NCBI RefSeq assembly: GCF_900113945.1
Contig: NZ_FORG01000009.1
Coordinates: 1-64,000 of the forward strand
Direction of reading: 5' to 3'
Length of the DNA stretch: 64,000 nt
Source of the DNA: Xenorhabdus mauleonii
GTDB taxonomy: Bacteria; Pseudomonadota; Gammaproteobacteria; Enterobacterales; Enterobacteriaceae
Shown: positions 55,630-63,794 of the stretch, piece after piece
Numbering within the stretch: the stretch's first letter is position 1
How the letters are laid out: each line of letters begins with the position of its first letter
Translations under genes and position numbers: made by a program
The notes under the pieces: model-generated
Told to the model about the DNA's origin: nothing
Databases searched by the model: none
What the model saw: the letters and a program-made list of their open reading frames with translations, nothing else

Positions 55630-56140
55630 TGGTGAGGCCATCCCGTTAAAAAGCCTGACCGTCACACCGTCGGTTATGTTTCAGGATAAAGACCAGAGCG
55701 GACAATCTTCCAGCACCACGGTTGCCGAACAGGGCATCAAGCCGAAGGAGCTGAAAGTCACCGGGATTATTCCTTTTACTGAACATAAAGCGCTGTCTCG
55801 ATTGTTTGCTCTGGCAGAAGCCAAAGAAAACGGTCAGTTGAAACGCTACCGTGTTGCCAACCTGACCGCACAGGCCATCAACTTTCGTATCGGTACATTT
55901 ACCAGCACGATTGATGCCAGCAAAGTTGACGGAAAACAGGCATGGCAGGTCAATTTTACTTTGCGTGAACATCTGTCCGTCTCGGAAAAACGTGACGAGC
56001 GCGCTGCCAATAAGATTCAGGTTAAGAAACAAACAAAGCAAGGTGGAGGCGTCGTCGAGGAAGAGCAGGAAGAATTAACGTGGTTTGAGCGCCATGTATT
56101 GAAACCCATTAATGATTGGATAGGGCCGATAGAAAAATGA
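55601..56140 (+). CDS. baseplate hub-associated protein, 179 aa
   Basis: Not firmly recognised. The ATG at 55601 has AAAGGA upstream and overlaps the previous gene by 29 nt. The protein is beta-rich (IITLALDGEAIPLKSLTVTP; LKVTGIIPFTEHKALSRLF; NLTAQAINFRIGTF; AWQVNFTLREHLSVSEKR) with a charged Gln/Glu/Lys linker and a short tail (TWFERHVLKPINDWIG). The position directly before the hub-spike gene suggests an adaptor between tube and hub or a hub chaperone. Its stop and the next ATG overlap as ATGA. Confidence 0.55.
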   Translation: MSQIITLALDGEAIPLKSLTVTPSVMFQDKDQSGQSSSTTVAEQGIKPKELKVTGIIPFTEHKALSRLFALAEAKENGQLKRYRVANLTAQAINFRIGTFTSTIDASKVDGKQAWQVNFTLREHLSVSEKRDERAANKIQVKKQTKQGGGVVEEEQEELTWFERHVLKPINDWIGPIEK

Positions 56141-58056
56141 AACCCATTAACCGACTTTATCTGTCCGGCGATGAAACTCATTTGGTAGACGCCAATCTTA
56201 TGTTGGAACTCTCATCCTGTGGGCGGGGTTTTATCACGGCTGAAACCACCACGGATTACACTGGAAAACTCGTCCGGCTGGATGTGGGTTATACCAATCT
56301 GATGCTGCGTTGGTTTACGGGCTATGTGGAGCGTTCCCAGCCTGCCCAAAACGGCTATCAACGCCTATTTGTGCGTGAACTGGTCGGGGTGTTTGAGCGC
56401 CAGTGGCCGTGTTCGTTTCAGCATCCCACCCTGCGCCAGATTGCTGCTTGGTTGCAGGAACACAGTAAATTGACGTTTACCTTGCCCGATGCGCCTTATA
56501 TGGATAAGCCTGTCCCACATTACACCCATAATGGTACGGGGTATCAGCTACTGGGCAGTTTGGGGCAGATCTTTGCCATTGAGGATTATGTTTGGCATCA
56601 ATTACCTGATGGGACGGTTTATATTGGGAGTTGGGCGCATTCGATGTTTGCGGAAAAGCCGGTTGAAATTCCTAATGAATTCAGCAAAAGCCAGTCTGCC
56701 GGCAATTCGATGACCATCCCCATGATCCAATCATTGCGGCCCGGTTTTGTCGTCAATCAGCATCGGTTGAACAAGGTCAACTTGGTCAATGAAAGCATGA
56801 CCATCACATGGTTACCCAAAGGCCAAACGGAGAATAAAACCCCCGCGCAGCGCCAAATTGATGCGGCTTACCCTGAATTATCGGCCGGGCTGCATTTACC
56901 TAAATTTGCCCGCATTGAAGCGCACACTGAAAGTACAGCCAGCGGTGATATCTCTGATCGATTCCGCCCGCGCTATGCGGTTGATGTGCAATTGTTGGGC
57001 GATGATGGCAAAGACGCCGCCGTCCCGGTTTATAAGGCTGTTCCGCTGCCTTTGCCGATGGCGGGTGGTGAGTCGGGCATGTTCCAATATCCGCCCATTG
57101 GCACGATAGTGGAAATCGCGTTTGAGGGTGGCAGACCCGATAAGCCGTTTATCCGCCAGACCCTGAGTCACGGCAACACTCTGCCGGATATCAAGCCGGG
57201 CGAACAGTTGCAGCAACAGCGTGCGGAAGTCTCGCAGCGCGTAACGCAAGAGGGCAGTTGGATACGGCAGACTGACCAGACCATTAATGAATCGTCCATG
57301 CACCGCGAAGTTAAGGCGGATACCGAAACGCGCAACGTGGTTGCACGGGATTCCACCGTGCAGGCAACGGATAAAACAACGGTACTGGGCACATCAACCT
57401 TACAGGCGGGGGCTGTCCAGCACATGGCTGCCGGCGATTACTGTGTGGCGGCAAACTCAAATTACCTCGCTTGTGTAGGGAACGATGCCAACGTTGAAGT
57501 GGGGCAAAAACTGATAGAAAAAGTCGGTTTGCTTAAGCAGAGTATTTCTGGCGGGAAACAAGAAATTATCGCGCCTGTGGTTTGGGTCGGCAGTGAGCAA
57601 TTGAACGTTATGGCGTTGATGCTAGAAACGCTGGATGTGGTCAAGGAACTGGCAGAACTGACCGCCGCGCATACGCATCAGAATACCGATGGGCCAAAGA
57701 ATGCCAGCGCGATACGCAACACAGTCTCTAATTCGGATGGGCTGAAACAGAAGTACTCGCCAGTGATTGGCGAGAATGTATCTGACTTTGGAAGTACGGT
57801 TGAAACAAATCCTGTTAGTGAAGAGGATAACACCGATGAGTCAAATGTTACCGTTCCTGAAAGAGCTTTATTTAGCCATAAATTCACGCTGAAACATCAA
57901 GGGAATGTTTGCCAAGATATTGCGTATGGAGTGGAAACGGATGAGGGACTTATTGAGGGAATATGTCAAACATCTGGAATGACGAAACAATTTGATACCC
58001 AAGAGGAAGGAAACCTTGAGGTTAAATATTTATTTCAGACAAAAATAGGGATTTAA
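56137..58056 (+). CDS. hub-spike fusion protein (gpD/gpV, VgrG-like) with C-terminal extension, 639 aa
   Basis: It should form the tail hub and the piercing spike. Residues 1 to about 290 resemble the gpD/gp27-type hub (RLYLSGDETHLVDANLML; RFVREL-type and NLLRWFTGYVERSQ-type strands). An OB-fold follows (about 290-360: YAVDVQLLGDDGKD, GMFQYPPIGTIVEIAFEGG, KPFIRQTLSHGN). A beta-helix-like needle (about 400-520) comes next. The last 60 or so residues (ALFSHKFTLKHQGNVCQDI..IEGICQTSG) form an extra domain like those joining VgrG spikes to effectors. A DUF6402-like gene follows 2 nt after its stop, so this end may load it. The fusion of hub and spike into one chain is as in T6SS VgrG. Confidence 0.82.
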   Translation: MKPINRLYLSGDETHLVDANLMLELSSCGRGFITAETTTDYTGKLVRLDVGYTNLMLRWFTGYVERSQPAQNGYQRLFVRELVGVFERQWPCSFQHPTLRQIAAWLQEHSKLTFTLPDAPYMDKPVPHYTHNGTGYQLLGSLGQIFAIEDYVWHQLPDGTVYIGSWAHSMFAEKPVEIPNEFSKSQSAGNSMTIPMIQSLRPGFVVNQHRLNKVNLVNESMTITWLPKGQTENKTPAQRQIDAAYPELSAGLHLPKFARIEAHTESTASGDISDRFRPRYAVDVQLLGDDGKDAAVPVYKAVPLPLPMAGGESGMFQYPPIGTIVEIAFEGGRPDKPFIRQTLSHGNTLPDIKPGEQLQQQRAEVSQRVTQEGSWIRQTDQTINESSMHREVKADTETRNVVARDSTVQATDKTTVLGTSTLQAGAVQHMAAGDYCVAANSNYLACVGNDANVEVGQKLIEKVGLLKQSISGGKQEIIAPVVWVGSEQLNVMALMLETLDVVKELAELTAAHTHQNTDGPKNASAIRNTVSNSDGLKQKYSPVIGENVSDFGSTVETNPVSEEDNTDESNVTVPERALFSHKFTLKHQGNVCQDIAYGVETDEGLIEGICQTSGMTKQFDTQEEGNLEVKYLFQTKIGI

Positions 58057-58058
58057 TC

Positions 58059-58904
58059 ATGTCGATTTTTAAAACTAAAACTGTTAAAGGCGGTAAAAAC
58101 ACAGATATTGATGTGGAGGAGCGCTTTTATTTAAACCAACTCCCTGATGCAATGGAAAAAATGGGTTGGGAAATGGCGCCAAAATTAATGCGTCATTGGT
58201 TTAATTCTAAACCAGCGTATTCGTTTACTGAAAAAACAAAAGATCTTTATACAAGAACTGGAAATTCGGTAGATATCCCAAAAGAACAAGTGAATGATTC
58301 AATAGTTAAAATGGCTTGGGCAATTAATTATATCCAAGTCAGAGAGCGTGTAGAAGAATTACATTATATGTGGGATTCGCCTAACGGAATTCAGCTACTG
58401 AGAAAAAAACTAAGTATGAGCAAAGACAAACGCATAGGATATACTGATTCAGCTATTGAATTAGACACCTATGCACAAGTTAATTCCAGACTAATAGGGT
58501 CTATGCAAGATACCATAGATGATTATTATGGTGCTATAGGAAAAGCAAATATAAAATTAGCAGTAAGAGGATATGTTGAAAAAAGGAATTATAAAGATGT
58601 ATTTATTACAGAGCTTGTAGGTGTTTATTTAAAGGATAGTTATGATTTTATAACAAAAGGTGAATTTCTTGGAGTGTGGCACAAAAACGGTGTATTAAGT
58701 AAAGCTAAGACGCTTGCTTATATGGGAATTTATGAAAGAATGGGTTGGAGAGAATTATCCGGAGAGTATTCAGGAACTGTTCCCATATTTAACGGTGATT
58801 TTAAAATGTGGCAAGAAAAGCGTAATGAAGGCAGTGATTTTATTGTTTTCTCTGATGTGTTATGGATGAAACCATTACCAAAACATAGCATATTTCACCT
58901 ATGA
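58059..58904 (+). CDS. DUF6402-like protein, candidate tail-delivered effector
   Basis: The 281-aa product has no signal peptide or membrane helix. It contains RFYLNQLPDAMEKMGWEMAP, KLMRHWFN, KLAVRGYVEKRNYKDVFIT, VYLKDSYDF, EFLGVWHKNGVLS and WQEKRNEGSDFIVFSDVLW, a pattern I associate with DUF6402, a family often found beside T6SS VgrG/PAAR genes. The enzymatic activity is unknown; I see no confident catalytic motif. It starts 2 nt after the spike gene (AGGGA upstream), and its TGA overlaps an ATG of the next gene. Composition is more AT-rich than the tail genes, a sign of separate acquisition. Confidence 0.7.
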   Translation: MSIFKTKTVKGGKNTDIDVEERFYLNQLPDAMEKMGWEMAPKLMRHWFNSKPAYSFTEKTKDLYTRTGNSVDIPKEQVNDSIVKMAWAINYIQVRERVEELHYMWDSPNGIQLLRKKLSMSKDKRIGYTDSAIELDTYAQVNSRLIGSMQDTIDDYYGAIGKANIKLAVRGYVEKRNYKDVFITELVGVYLKDSYDFITKGEFLGVWHKNGVLSKAKTLAYMGIYERMGWRELSGEYSGTVPIFNGDFKMWQEKRNEGSDFIVFSDVLWMKPLPKHSIFHL

Positions 58905-59226
58905 AAACCAAATGTAAATTTTTTAAAAAACATTATTGAATTTTTTTCTCGTTACTGCTTTTATGGTATGTGTGTTATTTATATCAACTTTGTTTTTCGG
59001 TAATTGGAATAAAAACCTTAAGGTAAAGGATGAAAATTGTCAATATACCGCAGTAATTTATATGGAATTACCAATATCTTCATATTCAATGTCTAAGTTT
59101 GCTATGGGGATAAATATTTTATTGTATTATGTGACAATAACAATAAGTATGGTTGAGTTCTCCCTTGACATAAATATCAATAGAAACAGAAAGATATCAG
59201 AATTTCTAACACTCCCGCTCAAATAG
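58901..59226 (+). CDS. small membrane protein with split frame, candidate immunity protein
   Basis: An ATG at 58901 overlaps the effector stop (ATGA) but its frame ends after 12 codons (MKTKCKFFKKHY). The -1 frame, open from 58927 to a TAG at 59226, codes NFFLVTAFMVCVLFISTLFFG, a membrane helix, then a polar part and a second hydrophobic segment (ILLYYVTITISMV). With one more A in the A6 run at 58925-58930 the two join into one protein of about 108 aa beginning MKTKCKFFKKTLL. It could be a decayed gene, an assembly error or a slip site. Position after the effector suggests immunity; no family is recognised. Confidence 0.5.
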
Positions 59227-59296
59227 CCGCCAGAATATTGAGAGATACTCTTATCACATCATCAATTCTCAGTATTTTTCTGGCGGCATTTATTTT
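59226..59296 (+). terminator. terminator of the tail operon
   Basis: A long inverted repeat (left arm from 59226, gccgccagaa...; right arm ending at 59287, ...ttctggcggc) with small internal differences, followed by a T-rich tract. It ends the tail/effector operon and faces the convergent MFS gene. Confidence 0.75.
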
Positions 59297-59319
59297 GCAA
59301 AAATCGCCGTAAACCCTTT

Positions 59320-60744
59320 TTACTGCGAGGCGCTGCCACTCTTTTGGATGGCGGCCCGACGTGCGACAAATGTTGCAAGTACCGGTGCAATTGCAAAGAT
59401 TGCGAACAGCCACATAGCTGCATTTTGAGCACCCGCTAAACCACCAGGATCAGAGAATCCAGCCAGATTAGCGACAATGCCAGCAAGCGCAGAACCAATG
59501 GCGGTAGCATAGAGTTGTACCGTGGTAATCGAAGTCGATGCCAGATCTTCTTGACCCGCAGGCGCATTTTTAAGTACCTGCGTGAGCAGGTGAGGCCACG
59601 TAGCACCAATGCCGATACCAACAGCCGTAAGCACGATGCATATCAATATAAAGCTAGTGGCTGAGCCAAACAGGTGTTGTGCTGGAATGATGATTGCTAG
59701 CACAAGGAGCGCAAGCACAACAAGAACAGGGCCAAGCCGAACAAATTTTTGTGCTGTATGTGGACTGCGCCCTGAACTGAATAATGAACCCACCGTCCAG
59801 CCTGCAGCCATTAATGCTGTAGCATACCCAGCGATTAATGGGCTATAACCGTGAATGGTTTGTAGAAAATAGGGGACAAATATTTCGGTCGTTATACCAA
59901 TAACAAGTAGACTCATGCAGGCATAAATTGCACCAAGAGGCATGTGTATATTGTAAGCACCCGTTGGCATGAGTTTAATTTTCGCTTGATGGTCAAAGCG
60001 TGCAATTAACGCGGCTATCGTAAGCCCAGCCGCAACACCTACAATGTTTACAGAAATTTCCTTCGATAGACTGGCGACTGAGATGGTGAGCACCGATACG
60101 CCAAGTAGCAGGATCTTACCAAGTGCCACCTGCCCTGACTGAATATTGGATTTTTCATGAGAGGGGAGTTGGGTCAGCACGATTATCGCAAGTAGAGCGG
60201 CAACCGGAAGAAGAGCGATAAATGCAAAACGCCAAGAGTCTGAATGCGCAAAGATGCCTCCGATTGCAGGGCCGCAGAGCGTTGCAATCCCCCACATTCC
60301 GGAAACCATCGCCATTGCGCGGGACCACAAACGCTCATTGAATACAATACGAATAAGCGCGTAGCTCAGTGCAAACAGAATTCCACCACCGAAACCTTGG
60401 ATAAATCGTCCGGTAAGCATCCATAACATATCTTTTGCACTAGAACATATGAATGTCCCTATACAGAATATAATGAGAGCAATGACATAGGCGGCGCGTG
60501 GCCCGAAACGGCTCAGTACGCTTTTGGATAATGGCGCACCGATAATAGATGCGACCATGAACAAAGTCGTATTCCATGCATAGTACTCAAGCCCACCAAT
60601 ATCTCGCACGACAGATGGCAGGATTGTTGTTGTGACATAGATATTGATAGCATGTAATGCAACGCCTCCGGCGAGTGCGATTGAAAGCAAACCGTTGCGC
60701 CCATAAAGCAGTTGTCCCCAAGAAGGGGGGTTAGTGGAATTCAT
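59320..60744 (-). CDS. MFS drug exporter-type transporter (DHA2-like)
   Basis: A 474-aa, probably 14-helix major facilitator of the drug:H+ antiporter type; substrate unknown. Features include NIYVTTTILPSVVRDIGG in helix 1, SKSVLSRFGPRAAYV in the loop 2-3 motif, GRFIQGFGGGILFALSYALIR in helix 4, and the antiporter motif C-like GMWGIATLCGPAIGGIF in helix 5. AAGGTAG precedes the ATG at 60744. It lies beside the tail locus but is on the opposite strand, with a possible small ORF (60731-60976) overlapping its 5' end. Confidence 0.88.
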   Translation of the reverse strand: MNSTNPPSWGQLLYGRNGLLSIALAGGVALHAINIYVTTTILPSVVRDIGGLEYYAWNTTLFMVASIIGAPLSKSVLSRFGPRAAYVIALIIFCIGTFICSSAKDMLWMLTGRFIQGFGGGILFALSYALIRIVFNERLWSRAMAMVSGMWGIATLCGPAIGGIFAHSDSWRFAFIALLPVAALLAIIVLTQLPSHEKSNIQSGQVALGKILLLGVSVLTISVASLSKEISVNIVGVAAGLTIAALIARFDHQAKIKLMPTGAYNIHMPLGAIYACMSLLVIGITTEIFVPYFLQTIHGYSPLIAGYATALMAAGWTVGSLFSSGRSPHTAQKFVRLGPVLVVLALLVLAIIIPAQHLFGSATSFILICIVLTAVGIGIGATWPHLLTQVLKNAPAGQEDLASTSITTVQLYATAIGSALAGIVANLAGFSDPGGLAGAQNAAMWLFAIFAIAPVLATFVARRAAIQKSGSASQ

Positions 60745-60976
60745 AGGCTACCTTAATTATTGATGGATTTAAGAATGGCCATTTAGCCGGCGGAAGGTGC
60801 TGGAAAGTGAAGTATGAATGACTGCCAATCATGTCTATTTCCGAAGAATAAATTTTGATTGTTTGAGCGGCAGGATCTTGAGATGGAACGTTATGTATAG
60901 AGCTGCGTGATCCTGAAAATAGCCAAAAATTGGAGCATTGTCCTTTACGATAAAATAAGCCGTTATCTTCCATCAT
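60731..60976 (-). CDS. possible 81-aa hypothetical protein upstream of the MFS gene
   Basis: Not recognised. A double ATG at 60973-60976 has AGGGCAG upstream, and the stop overlaps the MFS start by 14 nt, so translation could be coupled. The product (opening MMEDNGLFYRKGQCSNFW) is soluble, with many aromatic and Ser residues. It could be real or the remnant of a longer gene. The rest of the 60745-61126 interval has nothing else I can support. Confidence 0.35.
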   Translation of the reverse strand: MMEDNGLFYRKGQCSNFWLFSGSRSSIHNVPSQDPAAQTIKIYSSEIDMIGSHSYFTFQHLPPAKWPFLNPSIIKVAYEFH

Positions 60977-61126
60977 ATTGATACTGCCCTTTACCCTCAC
61001 TTTGTTTACTATAGCTGTTGTAAGCACTCCTCCGGCCGGCAAAAAATGCGATAAGCATTAGCAATAAATGGCATGAGACTATAAATGCTGTCCGTAATAA
61101 TGCCTGATGTTATGCTGGCGGATTTC

Positions 61127-61252
61127 TATACCCTATGGATTTTAAGATGCGTCGCGGCGGCAAGGGAATGAACCCTAGGAGCATAGATAACTATGTGACT
61201 GGGGTGAATGAACGCAGCCAACAAAGAGGCAACTTGAAAGACGACGGGTATA
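61127..61252. repeat. canonical 126-bp ERIC element
   Basis: Starts tataccctatgg and ends gacgacgggtata. The central block carries gtgactggggtgaatgaacg and gcagccaacaaagaggcaac, matching the ERIC2 region. The length is the textbook ERIC size, which anchors the identification of the two variant copies elsewhere in the window. Confidence 0.93.
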
Positions 61253-61279
61253 AAATAAGAAATAACGGAAACGTAAATA

Positions 61280-61317
61280 AGGCCATTTGGGTTAATCACC
61301 CAATGGCCTTTAATTTT
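61280..61317. terminator. terminator downstream of the aryl-polyene-type genes
   Basis: A 13-bp stem with one bulge (61280-61293 with 61298-61310) and T-rich ends on the plus side. It lies between the ERIC copy and the stop of the minus-strand KS gene and could terminate in both directions. Confidence 0.75.
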
Positions 61318-61361
61318 TGATTCGCGGAAATTGTTATTATCAGTGATGTTAAAACGTTAAA

Positions 61362-62591
61362 TTAATTCCAGCGACGGATCACAATTGAGGTATTAATCCC
61401 ACCAAAGGCAAAGTTATTGCTTTGAATAAATTCAGTCTGGATTTTACGCGGCTGATGCATAATGTAATCCAACTCGCCACAGGCAGGATCAACGTCGTTG
61501 AGGTTAATGGTTGGGGCGAACCAACCTTCGTTCATCATTTCGATGGATAACCATGCTTCCAGTGCTCCACAAGCCCCCAGTGTGTGACCAAAATAGCTCT
61601 TCAGTGAAGAGATTGGCGTCTGGTTGCCGAAAATATTGGCAGTCGCCTGACTTTCTGCCACATCCCCGCGCTCGGTTGCTGTACCGTGGGCGCTGATATA
61701 ACCGATATCTGCCGGCTGTAATCCCGCAGATTTCAATGCCGTTTCAATGCATATCTGCATAGTTTCAGATTTTGGCTGAGTGATATGGGATGCATCACAA
61801 TTCGTGGCAAACCCGATGATTTCGCCATAAATCTTGGCACCACGCGCTTTGGCATGTTCCAGTTCTTCAAGGATTAATGTCCCGGCACCTTCGCCAATCA
61901 CCAGACCATCACGGTTAATATCAAATGGGGAAGGCGTGGTGTTCGGACGATCATTTTTCTGGCTGGTGGCGAACAGAGTATCAAATACGGCGGCTTCAGA
62001 TGGGCACAGTTCTTCGGCTCCGCCCGCCACCATCACGGTTTGATAGCCATGACGGATGGCTTCCCACGCATAACCAATCGCTTGGCTGCCAGAGGTACAC
62101 GCGCTTGAGGTTGGGATGACCCGGCCGCGCAGCCCAAAGAACAGCCCCGTATTGACCGCCGTGGTGTGTGGCATCATTTGCACATAGGTTGTGCCCGTGA
62201 TGTTATTGGTATGCTTTTCAGTCAGCATGGTGGCAAATTCGCTGACGGGTTTTGTGCTGCCGGTTGAAGAACCATAAGCGATGCCCGTTTCTCCATTGGT
62301 GAGTATGGGATCATCAAGCAAGCCTGCCATCTCCAATGCCAGTTCTGTTGCACGTGTTGACATCAGAGAAACACGCCCCATGGAGCGAATGCGTTTACGG
62401 GTATAGTGTTCAGGCAGTACAAAATCGGTGACAGGTGCTCCGAGATGGGTATTTAGCCCGTCATATTCTGCCCATGCCGGCATCTGCTGGATGGTATTGG
62501 TGCCAGCTTTCAATCCGGCAGAAACAGATTGCCAGTCATGCCCCAATGCTGTGATGCCTCCCATTCCGGTGATAACAACTCTGCGGCTCAT
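61362..62591 (-). CDS. beta-ketoacyl-ACP synthase, ApeR-like
   Basis: A FabF-type condensing enzyme of 409 aa. The catalytic triad is visible: C165 (SSACTSGSQ), H302 (AHGTATERGD) and H336 (SYFGHTLGACG). It is the last gene of a minus-strand set in which a KS, a dehydratase, a ketoreductase and this KS overlap or nearly touch (4-nt overlap with the ketoreductase). That order and content match the core of aryl polyene clusters (ApeO-P-Q-R), which make protective membrane pigments. The aryl-polyene assignment rests on this order; the KS call alone is certain. Confidence 0.85.
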   Translation of the reverse strand: MSRRVVITGMGGITALGHDWQSVSAGLKAGTNTIQQMPAWAEYDGLNTHLGAPVTDFVLPEHYTRKRIRSMGRVSLMSTRATELALEMAGLLDDPILTNGETGIAYGSSTGSTKPVSEFATMLTEKHTNNITGTTYVQMMPHTTAVNTGLFFGLRGRVIPTSSACTSGSQAIGYAWEAIRHGYQTVMVAGGAEELCPSEAAVFDTLFATSQKNDRPNTTPSPFDINRDGLVIGEGAGTLILEELEHAKARGAKIYGEIIGFATNCDASHITQPKSETMQICIETALKSAGLQPADIGYISAHGTATERGDVAESQATANIFGNQTPISSLKSYFGHTLGACGALEAWLSIEMMNEGWFAPTINLNDVDPACGELDYIMHQPRKIQTEFIQSNNFAFGGINTSIVIRRWN

Positions 62592-63316
62592 AGCATTCCT
62601 CCATTGATTGAGATGACCTGACGGGTGACATAGCCCGCAATATCCGACATCAGATAGCTGGCAAGGCCGGCGACTTCATCGGCTTGTCCCATGCGTTTCA
62701 TTGGGATCATGTTCATGGCTTCTTTTAGGGCGGCTTCTTCCATCTGGATCATGTCGGTGCCAATCAACCCCGGCGCAATGCAGTTCACGGTGATTTTTCT
62801 TTTTGCCAACTCAATCGCCAAGGCTTTTGTTGCTCCGATAATGCCCGCCTTAGCAGCACTGTAATTGACTTGCCCGCGGTTGCCCATCAGGCCAGAAACG
62901 GATGACAGCGTGATAATTCGTCCGCCTTGGCGCAGCCCTATCATTGGCATCATGCATGGATGGATGACATTGTAGAAGCCATCCAGATTCGTGTGGATAA
63001 CATCGTCCCAATCACTGCCTTCCAGTGCGGGGAATGCGCCATCTTTGGCGATCCCTGCATTGCAGACGATGCCATAGTAAGCGCCATGAGCGTCGATATC
63101 ATTTTCCAGCACCTCACGGCAGACAGTGCGATCCGAAACATCAAAACTCAGTACGCGACCGTTGCCGCCGCTTGCCCGGATTTGTTCCAGTGTTTCTTCC
63201 GCGCCTTTGGCGTCGCGGTGATAATGTACGATGACAGTAAAACCGTCCGCTGCCAATCGATGAGCTATTGCCCTGCCGATCCCTTTGCTGGCACCGGTCA
63301 CTAGAACTGAACGCAT
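62588..63316 (-). CDS. 3-ketoacyl-ACP reductase, FabG/ApeQ-like (SDR)
   Basis: A short-chain dehydrogenase of 242 aa that reduces the beta-keto group of the growing chain with NADPH. It shows TGASKGIGRAIA (cofactor loop), VCNAGIAKDG, the SSVSGLMGNRGQVNYSAAKAG catalytic stretch with Ser-Tyr-Lys, and IAPGLIGTDM. The ATG is 4 nt before the dehydratase stop and its own stop overlaps the following KS start as ATGA. Its place between dehydratase and KS matches ApeQ. Confidence 0.85.
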   Translation of the reverse strand: MRSVLVTGASKGIGRAIAHRLAADGFTVIVHYHRDAKGAEETLEQIRASGGNGRVLSFDVSDRTVCREVLENDIDAHGAYYGIVCNAGIAKDGAFPALEGSDWDDVIHTNLDGFYNVIHPCMMPMIGLRQGGRIITLSSVSGLMGNRGQVNYSAAKAGIIGATKALAIELAKRKITVNCIAPGLIGTDMIQMEEAALKEAMNMIPMKRMGQADEVAGLASYLMSDIAGYVTRQVISINGGML

Positions 63317-63320
63317 TATG

Positions 63321-63794
63321 CTACTCCATCCTGTTTATTAGTTGTGTAAGTTCTGTTTTGTTAGGTTGGTAGGTATTCAGGCGGCCTGTTACGAGCACAA
63401 TACCGTTACAACTTATTTCACCTTCAAAACTGCCAAATTTTTCATCTTGTAATAGTAAATTCATGCGGATATCCAACACACTGCCTTGTGTGAAAGCGGG
63501 TACCTGACAACGAATCGCCCGGCCTCCCAGCAACATCCCCAGAGCTGAATCCTCTTCTTCATTTTTTTTGCGATGCCAGCCAGACCAGACACCAATGGTC
63601 TGGGCCATGATTTCAATGGCAAACCAACCCGGCAAATCACCTTGTTCATTAAGGAAAGGGGACAGTACGCCATTTTTGCTGACGGTCACCTGACAATAGA
63701 CATGGCTGTCAGAAACATTGGCAACGTTATCCAGTAACACCATCGGCGATTCATGCGGGAGATAGCTGTCTACAGGTAAATAATCAGCCATCAT
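63321..63794 (-). CDS. 3-hydroxyacyl-ACP dehydratase, ApeP-like (hot-dog fold)
   Basis: The ATG at 63794, preceded by AGGAG and overlapping the upstream KS stop as ATGA, gives 157 aa; the longer frame lies inside that gene. YLPHESPMVLLDNV and GWFAIEIMAQTIGVWSGWH are the FabA/FabZ-like active-site regions, with the conserved histidine in the first and the acidic residue in the second. It would remove water from the hydroxyacyl intermediate so the chain stays conjugated, as in polyene synthesis. ApeP identity is inferred from neighbours. Confidence 0.82.
   Translation of the reverse strand: MMADYLPVDSYLPHESPMVLLDNVANVSDSHVYCQVTVSKNGVLSPFLNEQGDLPGWFAIEIMAQTIGVWSGWHRKKNEEEDSALGMLLGGRAIRCQVPAFTQGSVLDIRMNLLLQDEKFGSFEGEISCNGIVLVTGRLNTYQPNKTELTQLINRME

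Noticed and set aside
56137-58904. True T6SS vgrG island
   Set aside because: Sheath, tube, tape measure, fibre and Tfa genes upstream show a phage-type tail; no TssB/C, TssK, TssJLM or ClpV gene is present.
43727-59319. Active integrated prophage with att sites
   Set aside because: No integrase, tRNA target or convincing direct repeat was seen at either border, and all head genes are missing.
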